Positions 1 through 5,359 of a stretch of DNA of 9,725 bases are shown in pieces. Numbering within the stretch: position 1 is the first letter of the stretch; the number at the start of each line of letters is the position of its first letter. The position numbers and the translations under genes are program-made. Below the pieces are notes generated by a model. It was not told the origin of the DNA. It was given only the letters and a program-made list of their open reading frames with translations, and ran no database searches. The DNA is from an uncultured Eubacteriales bacterium. Its GTDB lineage: Bacteria; Bacillota; Clostridia; Oscillospirales; Oscillospiraceae. Where the stretch lies: contig ONTN01000074.1 of assembly GCA_900320765.1 (NCBI GenBank), positions 1-9,725 of the forward strand. The letters are read 5' to 3'.

Positions 1-431
1 TCCTTAAACTTCCTGAGCTGATCCAGAACACTCGGACGTTCTTCCTTCCTCAGAGCCTTCTGGGAATACTCCTTGAATGCTGCCTCCATAGCGTCTGCGT
101 CCTTCGCCTTGAAAAAGACCAGGTACTTGGGAGGATCAACAGAGGCGTCCTTCCGGATGGCATAGTCTATACCATATTTGCGAGCGACTCGTTCGAAGCC
201 TTTCAGATCCGTTTGAGCGATATCGAGGTTGGTGACGCCCTGGCCTTGGCCAAGAAGCTCTTTTACCGTCTGTTTGCCACTGGGTTCCTTGTCAGCGGTC
301 TGTCCCTTCCTGAGCGATACATTCCTCCGGTGGTTCAGATAACCCCGGACCGCAGAGACTATGGTACGTGCGGTCAGCTTTGACGTGCTGATCGCCAGGT
401 TCACAGTCCTGCTTTCGACTTCTTCCTGCAT
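1..431 (-). CDS. DUF3801 / PcfB-like conjugation protein, 3' end cut by window
   Basis: This reading frame starts at ATG 431-429 and stays open to the window edge (143 codons). It begins MQEEVESRTVNLAISTSKL and contains RGYLNHRRNVSLRKG, KQTVKELLGQGQGVTNLDIA, KGFERVARKYGIDYAIRKD, PPKYLVFFKAKDADAMEAAF and RPSVLDQLRKFKE. This is the pattern of DUF3801/PcfB proteins, which sit just upstream of the VirD4-type coupling protein in many Gram-positive ICEs and plasmids. In the Enterococcus pCF10 system PcfB is a relaxosome accessory factor; applying that role here is inference. GGAGG lies 9 nt upstream of the start. The first 140 nt overlap the end of the preceding DUF3789-type frame in another phase. 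The missing part is probably short, since family members usually run to roughly 150-200 residues. Confidence 0.85.
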   Translation of the reverse strand, partial: MQEEVESRTVNLAISTSKLTARTIVSAVRGYLNHRRNVSLRKGQTADKEPSGKQTVKELLGQGQGVTNLDIAQTDLKGFERVARKYGIDYAIRKDASVDPPKYLVFFKAKDADAMEAAFKEYSQKALRKEERPSVLDQLRKFK

Positions 432-561
432 CCTTCATCACCTCCATTTCTTTTCGTTCCCTCTCATCAGCCTTGCCGCTGACAACCATCAGGCACATAA
501 TCATCATCCCGAAGGATGCCCCGATGAAAAAGCTGATGACGGGAATGAACCATCTGATCAT
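292..561 (-). CDS. Small DUF3789-type membrane protein with unusual C-terminal extension
   Basis: The 89-residue product opens with one hydrophobic segment, about residues 4-27 (WFIPVISFFIGASFGMMIMC), followed by a short charged stretch (GKADERERKEMEVMKD). This matches small one-pass DUF3789 proteins found ahead of the coupling-protein region in Clostridia ICEs. Those are typically much shorter, around 30-45 residues. Here no stop occurs after the charged segment, so residues 44-89 are encoded on the same DNA as the DUF3801 N-terminus in a different frame and probably have little sequence constraint of their own. The start overlaps the stop of the upstream DUF5688 gene as ATGA, with AAGGAGG 7 nt before it, so translational coupling is likely. 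Function unknown; insertion in the cytoplasmic membrane is inferred. Confidence 0.65.
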   Translation of the reverse strand: MIRWFIPVISFFIGASFGMMIMCLMVVSGKADERERKEMEVMKDAGRSRKQDCEPGDQHVKADRTYHSLCGPGLSEPPEECIAQEGTDR

Positions 562-1934
562 CTGGCCTCCTCCTTCACATGCTTCTGAGGCTTCATTTCC
601 GGTGCAACCGTTTCGGCTGCCTTTTCGTCAACCGGGATCGCCATGATACCGCGTCCCATTCGGACAAACACCTCCGGAGAATGGAACTTCTCTTCAAAAA
701 CAGCCAGCTGTTCCGGTGTCAGGGATCCGAAGTTCTCCTCCGTGAGGCCCACCACCAGGAACGGGCCGGCAACCACATCGTAGATCTTGCCGTCATCGTC
801 CCTGAGTGCCCGGTTCAAGGGCAGACCGTCGAGTTTACCCTCCTCGTTCATAATCAGGCCGACTGGCTCATCAAAGGGATAAACCACCTCGATATAGCCT
901 CCGACAGCCTTCTGAAGATCTTCCAGCTCAGTACCCATTTCTACTGGGCGGGGGTATTTGTCCGGCTCGACCAAAAGGACGGTCATCGTCTCTCTGGCAG
1001 GTTCCGCTCCATACAGTGCAGGTTCCTCGGCAACTCTGCTTTCAAAAGTCGTGGCCTTCTCGAAGATGTGATCGTCGCTGTCATAGTGATAAACGCTATC
1101 AGACAGGAAATCCGCTTCGCTGACTTCCGTGGCATTGACGCCTCTGACCATGCTTTCAAGGTCTTCACGTTCAAAGGAACCGTCATCACGGATGAACAGC
1201 ACCTCATGGACCGAAGAAGGGAGGACAAAGAAGTCGCCACCCAGTCTGTCTGCTGCTTCTTCAAGAAAGGCAGGGAGCTGTGTGACAGATGCGCCGTTCA
1301 TTCCACCGTCTACCGTTGCCACCCACATAGGAGACTCCGGCATATCGAACAGGCCTCCGGACATCTCCGCCATCATCTCGGACATGTTTCTCAGAACCGG
1401 AGGATGATTGGCAATCTGCGCTGCAACAGCATCGACATGCAGCTGATCCGCAGTAACTCCATACTCAGCAAGCAGCTGATTCGTGACCAACGTGGTAGCA
1501 GAGCTGTCAGCAGCATTGGGAAGCTCCACTCGGTAAACCACGGCAATGTCCTCCACGGTTTTGTGCGGGATGTTCTCGAGCATTTCCATATTCGGGCCTA
1601 CCGGGATCACCTGCATTACGAGATGGTCCTTGGCCGTGGAATAGTCTGTGATGTCTGAGATGGAGAAGGCCGGGATCGCGGAAGACACTTGTTTGGCATC
1701 TGCAGCGATCTTACCGAGAATAGCCTCCTTCTGAGACTCATCGTCCTGGTATCGCTCAAACGCAGGGCTGACGTTAAATGTCACTGCAGCCGCAGCACCT
1801 TCCGGCTGGACTGAGATCCCGGTGTAGGATTCTCCCTGCAACTTGTTGACCTGCTGGATCTTCACTTCTGCGTCAGGAATGGTCTCCTGGACACGGTCCT
1901 TTGCGGCTTCCAGGAATTCATCAAAGTTCATCAT
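558..1934 (-). CDS. DUF5688-DUF3846 fusion protein of the ICE
   Basis: A 458-residue acidic soluble protein with two recognisable parts. Residues about 1-295 resemble DUF5688: an N-terminal MNFDEFLEAAKDRV helix, ENIPHKTVEDIAVVYRVEL (about 120-138), and the hallmark GGDFFVLPSSVHEVLFIRDD (about 232-251) followed by VNATEVSEADFLSDSVYHY. Residues about 317-410 resemble DUF3846: TVLLVEPDKYPRPVEM, VGGYIEVVYPFDEPVGLIMN, GLPLNRALRD and VVAGPFLVVGL. Both families are common on ICEs and phages of Firmicutes and have no established activity; DUF3846 is sometimes compared with anti-restriction-type accessory proteins, but nothing here proves that. The start is the first of two tandem ATG codons (1934 or 1931), with GGAGG about 9 nt upstream inside the end of the preceding gene, which it overlaps by 14 nt. 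No signal peptide or membrane segment is visible. Confidence 0.8.
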   Translation of the reverse strand: MMNFDEFLEAAKDRVQETIPDAEVKIQQVNKLQGESYTGISVQPEGAAAAVTFNVSPAFERYQDDESQKEAILGKIAADAKQVSSAIPAFSISDITDYSTAKDHLVMQVIPVGPNMEMLENIPHKTVEDIAVVYRVELPNAADSSATTLVTNQLLAEYGVTADQLHVDAVAAQIANHPPVLRNMSEMMAEMSGGLFDMPESPMWVATVDGGMNGASVTQLPAFLEEAADRLGGDFFVLPSSVHEVLFIRDDGSFEREDLESMVRGVNATEVSEADFLSDSVYHYDSDDHIFEKATTFESRVAEEPALYGAEPARETMTVLLVEPDKYPRPVEMGTELEDLQKAVGGYIEVVYPFDEPVGLIMNEEGKLDGLPLNRALRDDDGKIYDVVAGPFLVVGLTEENFGSLTPEQLAVFEEKFHSPEVFVRMGRGIMAIPVDEKAAETVAPEMKPQKHVKEEAR

Positions 1935-2208
1935 CGAAGTACACCTCCATCACACAGCAGCGAGGAAAACAATCCACTTCGATATCCTCGCCGTTAATGA
2001 GCGCCGCAGCCTGGGCGCTGAGTTCCGCAGCCTGAGAAAGAAGATCTGCAATCTCCATCAGCATATCCGTCACGAGATCCATATCATCGTCCTCAGCCTC
2101 TTCCATAGCCTGCATGGCCTTCTGTTCATCCTGTGCTTTCTGAATCTTGGCAAGGGCTTCTGCCATGGCTTTAATTCTTTTCAGGGAATCATCTTTCTTC
2201 ATGTCCAT
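1921..2208 (-). CDS. Hypothetical acidic helical protein (95 aa)
   Basis: A 95-residue product of unknown function. Residues about 1-70 are rich in Ala, Glu, Lys, Gln and Met (LKRIKAMAEALAKIQKAQ, then EEAEDDDMDLVTDMLMEIAD, then LSQAAELSAQAAALI), which predicts long amphipathic helices and a possible coiled coil. The tail is different: it has a CFPRCC cysteine cluster and ends VYFDDEL. The start ATG at 2208 has AAAGGAG 4-6 nt upstream; an in-frame ATG two codons later (2202) is an alternative with better spacing. The gene overlaps the following DUF5688 gene by 14 nt, so the two are probably co-translated. I do not recognise a named family. Confidence 0.7.
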   Translation of the reverse strand: MDMKKDDSLKRIKAMAEALAKIQKAQDEQKAMQAMEEAEDDDMDLVTDMLMEIADLLSQAAELSAQAAALINGEDIEVDCFPRCCVMEVYFDDEL

Positions 2209-2297
2209 TTCTCCTTTGTTTTTTTGGTTTTGATAAAGAAATAGCGCCTATGAATCTCTTCAAAGGCGCTGCTTGGGGGTACATATTCAGTTGTCAT
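2199..2297 (-). CDS. Possible 32-residue ORF bridging parB and the next gene
   Basis: The ATG (2297-2295) overlaps the TGA of the ParB-like frame as ATGA. The frame runs MTTEYVPPSSAFEEIHRRYF and ends KEKWT, stopping inside the first codons of the 95-residue gene. It would fill the only gap in an otherwise overlapping gene string. There is no good Shine-Dalgarno sequence of its own, so translation would depend on coupling to the upstream gene. A hairpin (2243-2270) lies inside it. It could equally be chance. Confidence 0.3.
   Translation of the reverse strand: MTTEYVPPSSAFEEIHRRYFFIKTKKTKEKWT
2243..2270 (-). other. Intercistronic hairpin with GAGA tetraloop
   Basis: On the minus-strand RNA the arms AGCGCCU and AGGCGCU form 7 perfect pairs, then a U-U mismatch, then UGAA/UUCA pairs closing a GAGA loop of the stable GNRA class. 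The sequence after it (AUUUCUUUAUC) is only weakly U-rich, so it is a poor intrinsic terminator. A role in mRNA processing or stability between the ParB-like part and the genes downstream is possible. Confidence 0.5.
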
Positions 2298-2911
2298 CTT
2301 GCTTTGTCCCGCTGGTGTTTCTTCTGCCACTGATCCAGCAGCTTCAGTATCACGTCGCTCATCTGCTTGGGGGTATAGGACTTTGGAAAGTACTTCCTGA
2401 GCTGTTCACTCTTGAATGCGACACGTTCCAAATCGCCCTTTTTGACTTCACCCAGGATCTCACACATATCATCCAGAGAACAATTGCCTTCCTGGCTAAG
2501 CTTCTTAAGCCTCATCGCTTGTGAGAGGGAGGGGGCAGCCTGTGTGAAATCCATGGCCTCAATCAGGTTTTTCTGTTCCTCCGGCTTCAGATAGGAAAGC
2601 TCCACTGCCGGATTAAAGGAGATCTGCCTCTGATCGACCATATCCAATAGTTCCGGAATCAGGTTTGTCAAACGGATAAAGCGCTGCACCTGACGCCCGC
2701 TTTCTCCCGTGTCTTGTCCGAGCACATCGGCAGCCTCTAACTTTCCGACGACTTGTCGGGAAGTTCCTTCTTCCTGCAAGTCAGTCCTTTCGCCCTGCCT
2801 TTTCATGGCCTCCAACTTCATCTTGTAAGCAAAAGCGCGTTCGCTGGGCAGGATGTTTTCTCTTTGCAGATTTGAATCCACCATCAGGACCACCGCCTCA
2901 TCATCGGTCAT
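2294..2911 (-). pseudogene. ParB-like partition protein, C-terminal fragment (205 aa)
   Basis: The frame begins MTDDEAVVLMVDSNLQRE, which is the middle of a ParB/Spo0J-type nuclease-like domain, not a natural N-terminus. It continues with LPSERAFAYKMKLEAMKRQG, the helical DNA-binding region SGRQVQRFIRLTNLIPELLD, then FNPAVELSYL, PSLSQAMRLKKLSQEGN and the C-terminal FPKSYTPKQM..ILKLLDQWQ block typical of ParB proteins in Tn1549-like ICEs. The N-terminal part of the same domain is in the adjacent upstream frame, and about 34 residues that should lie between them, including the GHRR-type box II motif, are absent. The ATGA overlap makes the two halves look like a coupled pair, but the join is best explained by an internal deletion that also changed frame. 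ParB-like CTP and DNA clamp function should be lost. The C-terminal piece could still be translated from its ATG. Confidence 0.8.
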
Positions 2912-3081
2912 GCGAGAAGAGGAGTGAGTACGCCGAACATGGAGATGCTCTCCGTTGTTCTTAACATCGACTCATCATCCACCACTCGAAACGGATGGTT
3001 CCGAAAAGGCTTCAAATCACTGATCGGAATCTTTTGGACTCTTTCAGATTGCCCGGTTGTTTCCGGTTCATAATACGACAC
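2908..3081 (-). pseudogene. ParB-like partition protein, N-terminal fragment
   Basis: The likely start is GTG 3081-3079, because AAGGAGGT lies 7 nt upstream; ATG codons further upstream in the frame lie inside the end of the preceding DUF6017 gene. The 57-residue product reads ERVQKIPISDLKPFRNHPFR and VDDESMLRTTESISMFGVLT, which is the opening (box I) of ParB-like domains. It then stops after PLLA, exactly where homologues continue into the EGGYEIISGHRR-type segment. The downstream frame resumes past that segment. See the C-terminal fragment at 2294-2911. Confidence 0.8.
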
Positions 3082-3094
3082 TCTCTTCACCTCC

Positions 3095-3475
3095 TTAAAG
3101 CTTGTCATGATAGAGATCATAATTGACCCTGTTCTGGTAGTAGGGACTGATTGTGACCGGAGCATTGAATAGCGTTGCCAGAAGGTACTGCTTGATGTTT
3201 TTTACATCCGAAGTATTCTCCTTCAGACAATCCAGCACATACTGGATATGCATGGAATCCAGCTTCATCAGCCGGCTTTTCACGACTTCCTTTGGCTTAT
3301 CGTCCCCAGCGATACGGATCTCCTTTTTATTGGAACTGCAGGTCTCAGCCAGGATATCCAGAATTCCCTCCAGGGTTTCCTTCTCCGTAGGATGGTCCAG
3401 AATGAGGATATCAATCTCCAGTTGCCTCCTGAACCATTCCTTATGTGCTGGACTGTGCACCGTAAAAATACTCAT
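3095..3475 (-). CDS. Stand-alone DUF6017 domain (RepA C-terminal region)
   Basis: This 126-residue product carries IDILILDHP, DILAETCSSNKKEIRIAGDD, VVKSRLMKLDSMHIQYVLDC, NIKQYLLATLFNAP and SPYYQNRVNYDLY. That series is characteristic of DUF6017, usually the C-terminal region of the RepA replication initiator of Tn1549-like ICEs. The winged-helix RepA N-terminal part is absent: only about 15 residues (MSIFTVHSPAHKEWF) precede the domain. The start overlaps the upstream stop as ATGA; the nearest strong Shine-Dalgarno sequence is about 16 nt away, so coupling is likely. A ParA ATPase gene, often found between RepA and ParB in these elements, is missing too. Either this is a deletion remnant or a trimmed version of the module; replication initiation by this protein alone is doubtful. 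Confidence 0.75.
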   Translation of the reverse strand: MSIFTVHSPAHKEWFRRQLEIDILILDHPTEKETLEGILDILAETCSSNKKEIRIAGDDKPKEVVKSRLMKLDSMHIQYVLDCLKENTSDVKNIKQYLLATLFNAPVTISPYYQNRVNYDLYHDKL

Positions 3476-3714
3476 GCATCCATACCACCCACCTCCTTGC
3501 CGATGATCTTCTCATTTCGAAGCGGCTTTTTCCGGAAGGCCGTATTTCTGGCCTTGCCATATGGGCATTCTGAGAAAAGACAGCTCCGGTACCGGAAATC
3601 AGGCTGGTAGTAAGGGCAGCATCTGCATTTGGGCGGTTCTTTTGTCCTGTCTGCTTTATTAGGCGTATCCAGCAGCTTCCTGCACCGGTTCAGCGTTTCA
3701 TTTCTATCGCACAC
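3472..3714 (-). CDS. ICE-associated small cysteine-rich protein (80 aa)
   Basis: The best start is GTG 3714-3712, since GAGGAGG lies 9 nt upstream; a TTG at 3744 would extend it by 10 residues but would place that Shine-Dalgarno sequence inside the gene. The product begins MCDRNETLNRCRKLLD and has a cysteine cluster CRCCPYYQPDFRYRSC followed by LFSECPYGK and a basic FRKKPLRNEKIIGKE tail. The spacing suggests metal binding (zinc or iron-sulfur), which is inference. Similar short proteins recur next to RepA/ParB genes in Clostridia ICEs, and no function is known to me. It overlaps its neighbours on both sides by a few bases, so it is probably translationally coupled to them. Confidence 0.7.
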   Translation of the reverse strand: MCDRNETLNRCRKLLDTPNKADRTKEPPKCRCCPYYQPDFRYRSCLFSECPYGKARNTAFRKKPLRNEKIIGKEVGGMDA

Positions 3715-3955
3715 TGGCAGGCACCTCCTCACCCTTATATCCAAGGATCTTTTTCATGCAGAAGCTGACACATGGGCCATAACAGCAGCCTTCACAGGGA
3801 GACTTCCGTTTGGGTGCTTCCGCCAGATAGTAACAATTCTCCTTTTTGAGGACGCAGCCCGTTTTCCTGTTCTTCCAAAAGTAACAGCCCCTGCAGCTGC
3901 GAGGACGGTCAGCATAGTAACGCACGCCGTCGATCATGATAGTTTCTTTTTCCAT
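3704..3955 (-). CDS. ICE-associated small cysteine-rich protein (83 aa)
   Basis: First gene of the ICE operon in this window. The 83-residue product has the pattern MIDGVRYYADRPRSCRGCYF, then WKNRKTGC..KENCYYLAE, then SPCEGCCYGPCVSFCMKKIL. Ten cysteines in about 50 residues, several as CxxC-like pairs, suggest a metal-binding fold; this is inference. The start ATG 3955-3953 has AAGGAGG (3964-3970) with 8 nt spacing. Between that site and the likely transcription start lie a hairpin (3982-4000) and a terminator (4004-4041), so expression may be controlled by read-through. I recognise the type as a conserved hypothetical of gut Firmicutes ICEs but cannot name a family. Confidence 0.7.
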   Translation of the reverse strand: MEKETIMIDGVRYYADRPRSCRGCYFWKNRKTGCVLKKENCYYLAEAPKRKSPCEGCCYGPCVSFCMKKILGYKGEEVPASVR

Positions 3956-4003
3956 CGACTAATCCTCCTTTTTCATGATGGTTCTGCAGAGCCTGCAGAA
4001 ATG

Positions 4004-4041
4004 AAAAAAGCCCGATTACCGTTCAGAACAGTAACCGGGCT
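4004..4041 (-). terminator. Intrinsic terminator upstream of the ICE operon (possible attenuator)
   Basis: In the minus-strand RNA, AGCCCGGUUAC and GUAAUCGGGCU pair over 11 positions with one G-U wobble, and six U residues follow. The wobble becomes an A-C mismatch in plus-strand RNA, so the terminator is oriented for minus-strand transcription. It lies 5' of the first ICE gene, so it either stops read-through from rplM-rpsI or acts as a leader attenuator. A second short hairpin (3982-4000, arms TTCTGCA/TGCAGAA) lies between it and the ribosome binding site. Confidence 0.75.
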
Positions 4042-4398
4042 ATGTATGGAGGTTTTCTTCTGGAAAAGAAAAGATGCCCGGCAGGAAGAACTGTCTGCTG
4101 AGCACCTTAGATTAGGATAAAACCGGATTAGAAATGTCTAGTTCGGTCAGATTCGGCCAAACGGACCAATTTCAAATCGTAGTCTGGATAGAGGCATGGA
4201 AAGGGGGATTAAACCGTTTTTGGGGAAGGAGACATGCCGCCCTTCAATCCACTGAAAACGCACTTTTTGCTCTCCCTCATTTAGCCCATTTGTTAACTAT
4301 AAAGGCCCGAAAAACGGCGGTTAGCCCCTCGTTAACTATAAAAAATCGGTCGAAAACCATGGAACGCCATGAAAAACCATCAAAGATTTCCGGGCATG
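4042..4398. other. Non-coding ICE end next to rpsI
   Basis: About 360 bases without a convincing gene. A plus-strand frame crosses it (4134-4472), but it runs through the repeats, the terminator and the end of rpsI and looks like chance. The stretch contains a self-complementary segment at 4053-4072, a GCCCGGC at 4076-4082 that could pair with the adjacent terminator arm, a 22-23 bp imperfect direct repeat at 4281-4342, and CCAT repeated at exact 10 bp steps (4357, 4367, 4377). I find no strong promoter for the ICE operon. The position suggests recombinase and accessory-factor binding sites of an ICE end, which is inference. Confidence 0.5.
4281..4342. repeat. Imperfect direct repeat, candidate integrase arm-type sites
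   Basis: TTAGCCC followed by 3-4 variable bases and then GTTAACTATAAA occurs at 4281-4303 and again at 4321-4342, a spacing of 39-40 bp. Both copies share 19 bases in two blocks. Tyrosine integrases of ICEs bind such short direct repeats near element ends. The assignment depends on position only. Confidence 0.5.
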
Positions 4399-4435
4399 AA
4401 AAAACCCTGAAACCGTTGAGATTCCAGGGTTTTTT
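4399..4435 (-). terminator. Terminator of the rplM-rpsI operon
   Basis: AAAAAACCCTG (4399-4409) and CAGGGTTTTTT (4425-4435) are perfect inverted repeats around a 15-nt loop, giving a G+C stem flanked by A and U runs. It begins 18 bp past the rpsI stop and works in principle in both directions. If the attachment core lies within the rpsI 3' end, this terminator was supplied by the element. Confidence 0.85.
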
Positions 4436-4453
4436 GATGATTTCGACTCGAGA

Positions 4454-4858
4454 TTATCTCTTGCTGAACTGAGGAGCACGACGTGCCGCTTTGAGGCCGT
4501 ACTTCTTGCGCTCCTTCATTCTGGGGTCGCGGGTGAGGAAGCCGGCGGCCTTGAGAGCGGGGCGATAAGCCTCGTCGACCTCGAGGAGGGCGCGGGCTAT
4601 GCCGTGACGGATGGCGCCGGCCTGGCCGGTGACTCCGCCGCCGGCTACGGTGGCGTCGATATCGACCTTGCCGCCGAGGCCTACGGCCTCGAGGGGCTGA
4701 CGGACGATGAACTTAAGGGTGTCGAGTCCGAAATAATCGTCGAGATCACGACCGTTAACGGTGATCTTGCCGGAGCCGGCGGGGAAGAGGTGGACTCTCG
4801 CGACGGAAGACTTTCTTCTTCCGGTGCCGTACATATAGGGCTTCTTAGAAGTATACAT
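4454..4858 (-). CDS. rpsI: 30S ribosomal protein S9
   Basis: A 134-residue full-length S9, component of the small ribosomal subunit head whose C-terminal tail reaches the P-site tRNA. Diagnostic segments are YGTGRRKSSVARVHLFPAG, INGRD-like VNGRDLDDYFG, VAGGGVTGQAGAIRHGIARA and the universal C-terminus LKAARRAPQFSKR. The start ATG has AAGGAGG 9 nt upstream. It follows rplM after 14 bp, the conserved L13-S9 pair, and shares its promoter. The complete C-terminus shows that the adjacent element has not damaged the gene; the 3' end of rpsI is a known ICE attachment site in streptococci. Confidence 0.98.
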   Translation of the reverse strand: MYTSKKPYMYGTGRRKSSVARVHLFPAGSGKITVNGRDLDDYFGLDTLKFIVRQPLEAVGLGGKVDIDATVAGGGVTGQAGAIRHGIARALLEVDEAYRPALKAAGFLTRDPRMKERKKYGLKAARRAPQFSKR

Positions 4859-4872
4859 TATATCCTGCCTCC

Positions 4873-5304
4873 TTATTCCTCAGTCCAAGCTTCGGGCTTC
4901 TGGGCCTCGTGCTTATGCTCAGCGCCGGCGTAAACGCGAAGGCGGGTGAGCTGATCGCGGCCGAGGCTGTTCTTCGCGAGCATGCCCTTGATGGCGAGCT
5001 GCATTGCAAGCTCGGGACGCTCGTTCATGAGCTTCTTATACTGAACTTCCTTGAGTCCGCCGATCCAGCCGGAGTGATGACGATAATACTTCTCGGTCAG
5101 CTTGTTGCCGGTGAGGATGGCTTCCTTAGCGTTGATGACGATGACGAAATCGCCGCAGTCAACGTTGGGTGTGTAATCGACCTTGTGCTTTCCGCGCAGG
5201 AGAGTGGCGGCCTTGACGGCGGTGCGGCCCAGGGGCTTGCCGGCGGCGTCGATGACGTACCACTTGCGGGAGACGGTCTCCTTCTTCGCAAGAGTAGTGG
5301 ACAT
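4873..5304 (-). CDS. rplM: 50S ribosomal protein L13
   Basis: A 143-residue L13, an early assembly protein of the large ribosomal subunit. Recognised by RKWYVIDAAGKPLGRTA, AATLLRGKHKVDYTPNVDCG, DFVIVINAKEAILTGNKL, KYYRHHSGWIGGLKEV, NSLGRDQLTRLRVYAGAEH and AQKPEAW. The start is ATG 5304-5302, with GGAGG 7 nt upstream, giving the usual family length. An upstream in-frame ATG (5391) would start beyond the promoter and is rejected. It is the first gene of the rplM-rpsI operon. Confidence 0.98.
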   Translation of the reverse strand: MSTTLAKKETVSRKWYVIDAAGKPLGRTAVKAATLLRGKHKVDYTPNVDCGDFVIVINAKEAILTGNKLTEKYYRHHSGWIGGLKEVQYKKLMNERPELAMQLAIKGMLAKNSLGRDQLTRLRVYAGAEHKHEAQKPEAWTEE

Positions 5305-5359
5305 TTCGGTTCCTCCAAATATTATAATAAATAAAATTTCACTTTTTCGGTGCCTTAAA

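Larger units (their letters stand above)
1..4450 (-). mobile_element. Partial integrative and conjugative element (Tn1549/CTn-like), rpsI-proximal end
   Basis: Every gene left of rpsI is on the minus strand and belongs to the accessory, replication and partition gene set of conjugative elements of gut Clostridia: DUF6017 (RepA C-terminus), ParB-like, DUF5688/DUF3846, DUF3789 and DUF3801/PcfB. Base composition is visibly less G+C-rich than the housekeeping block to the right. The right edge is inferred to lie between the leader terminator near 4041 and the rpsI 3' end near 4454-4480; the exact junction cannot be set because the second attachment copy is outside the window. No integrase, relaxase, coupling protein or VirB4 is visible, so completeness and mobility are unknown. 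Family assignment comes from recalled gene content and order, not from a search. Confidence 0.75.

Noticed and set aside
579..1658. Plus-strand 359-codon ORF opposite the DUF5688-DUF3846 gene
   Set aside because: A mirror frame of a recognisable protein gene; no coherent domain in its product.
3712..3744. TTG start at 3744 for the 80-residue cysteine-rich gene
   Set aside because: The GAGGAGG site lies downstream of this TTG and is placed correctly for GTG 3714.
3629..4120. Plus-strand 163-codon ORF opposite the cysteine-rich genes
   Set aside because: Antisense to two overlapping genes with good Shine-Dalgarno sequences; its product shows no recognisable features.
4281..4386. CRISPR-like array
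   Set aside because: Only two imperfect copies of the longer repeat with short, unequal spacing, and no cas genes; better read as ICE-end binding sites.
4134..4472. Plus-strand 112-codon ORF between the ICE and rpsI
   Set aside because: It runs through the direct repeats, the rpsI terminator and 19 bp of rpsI, has no family-like features and no good ribosome binding site.
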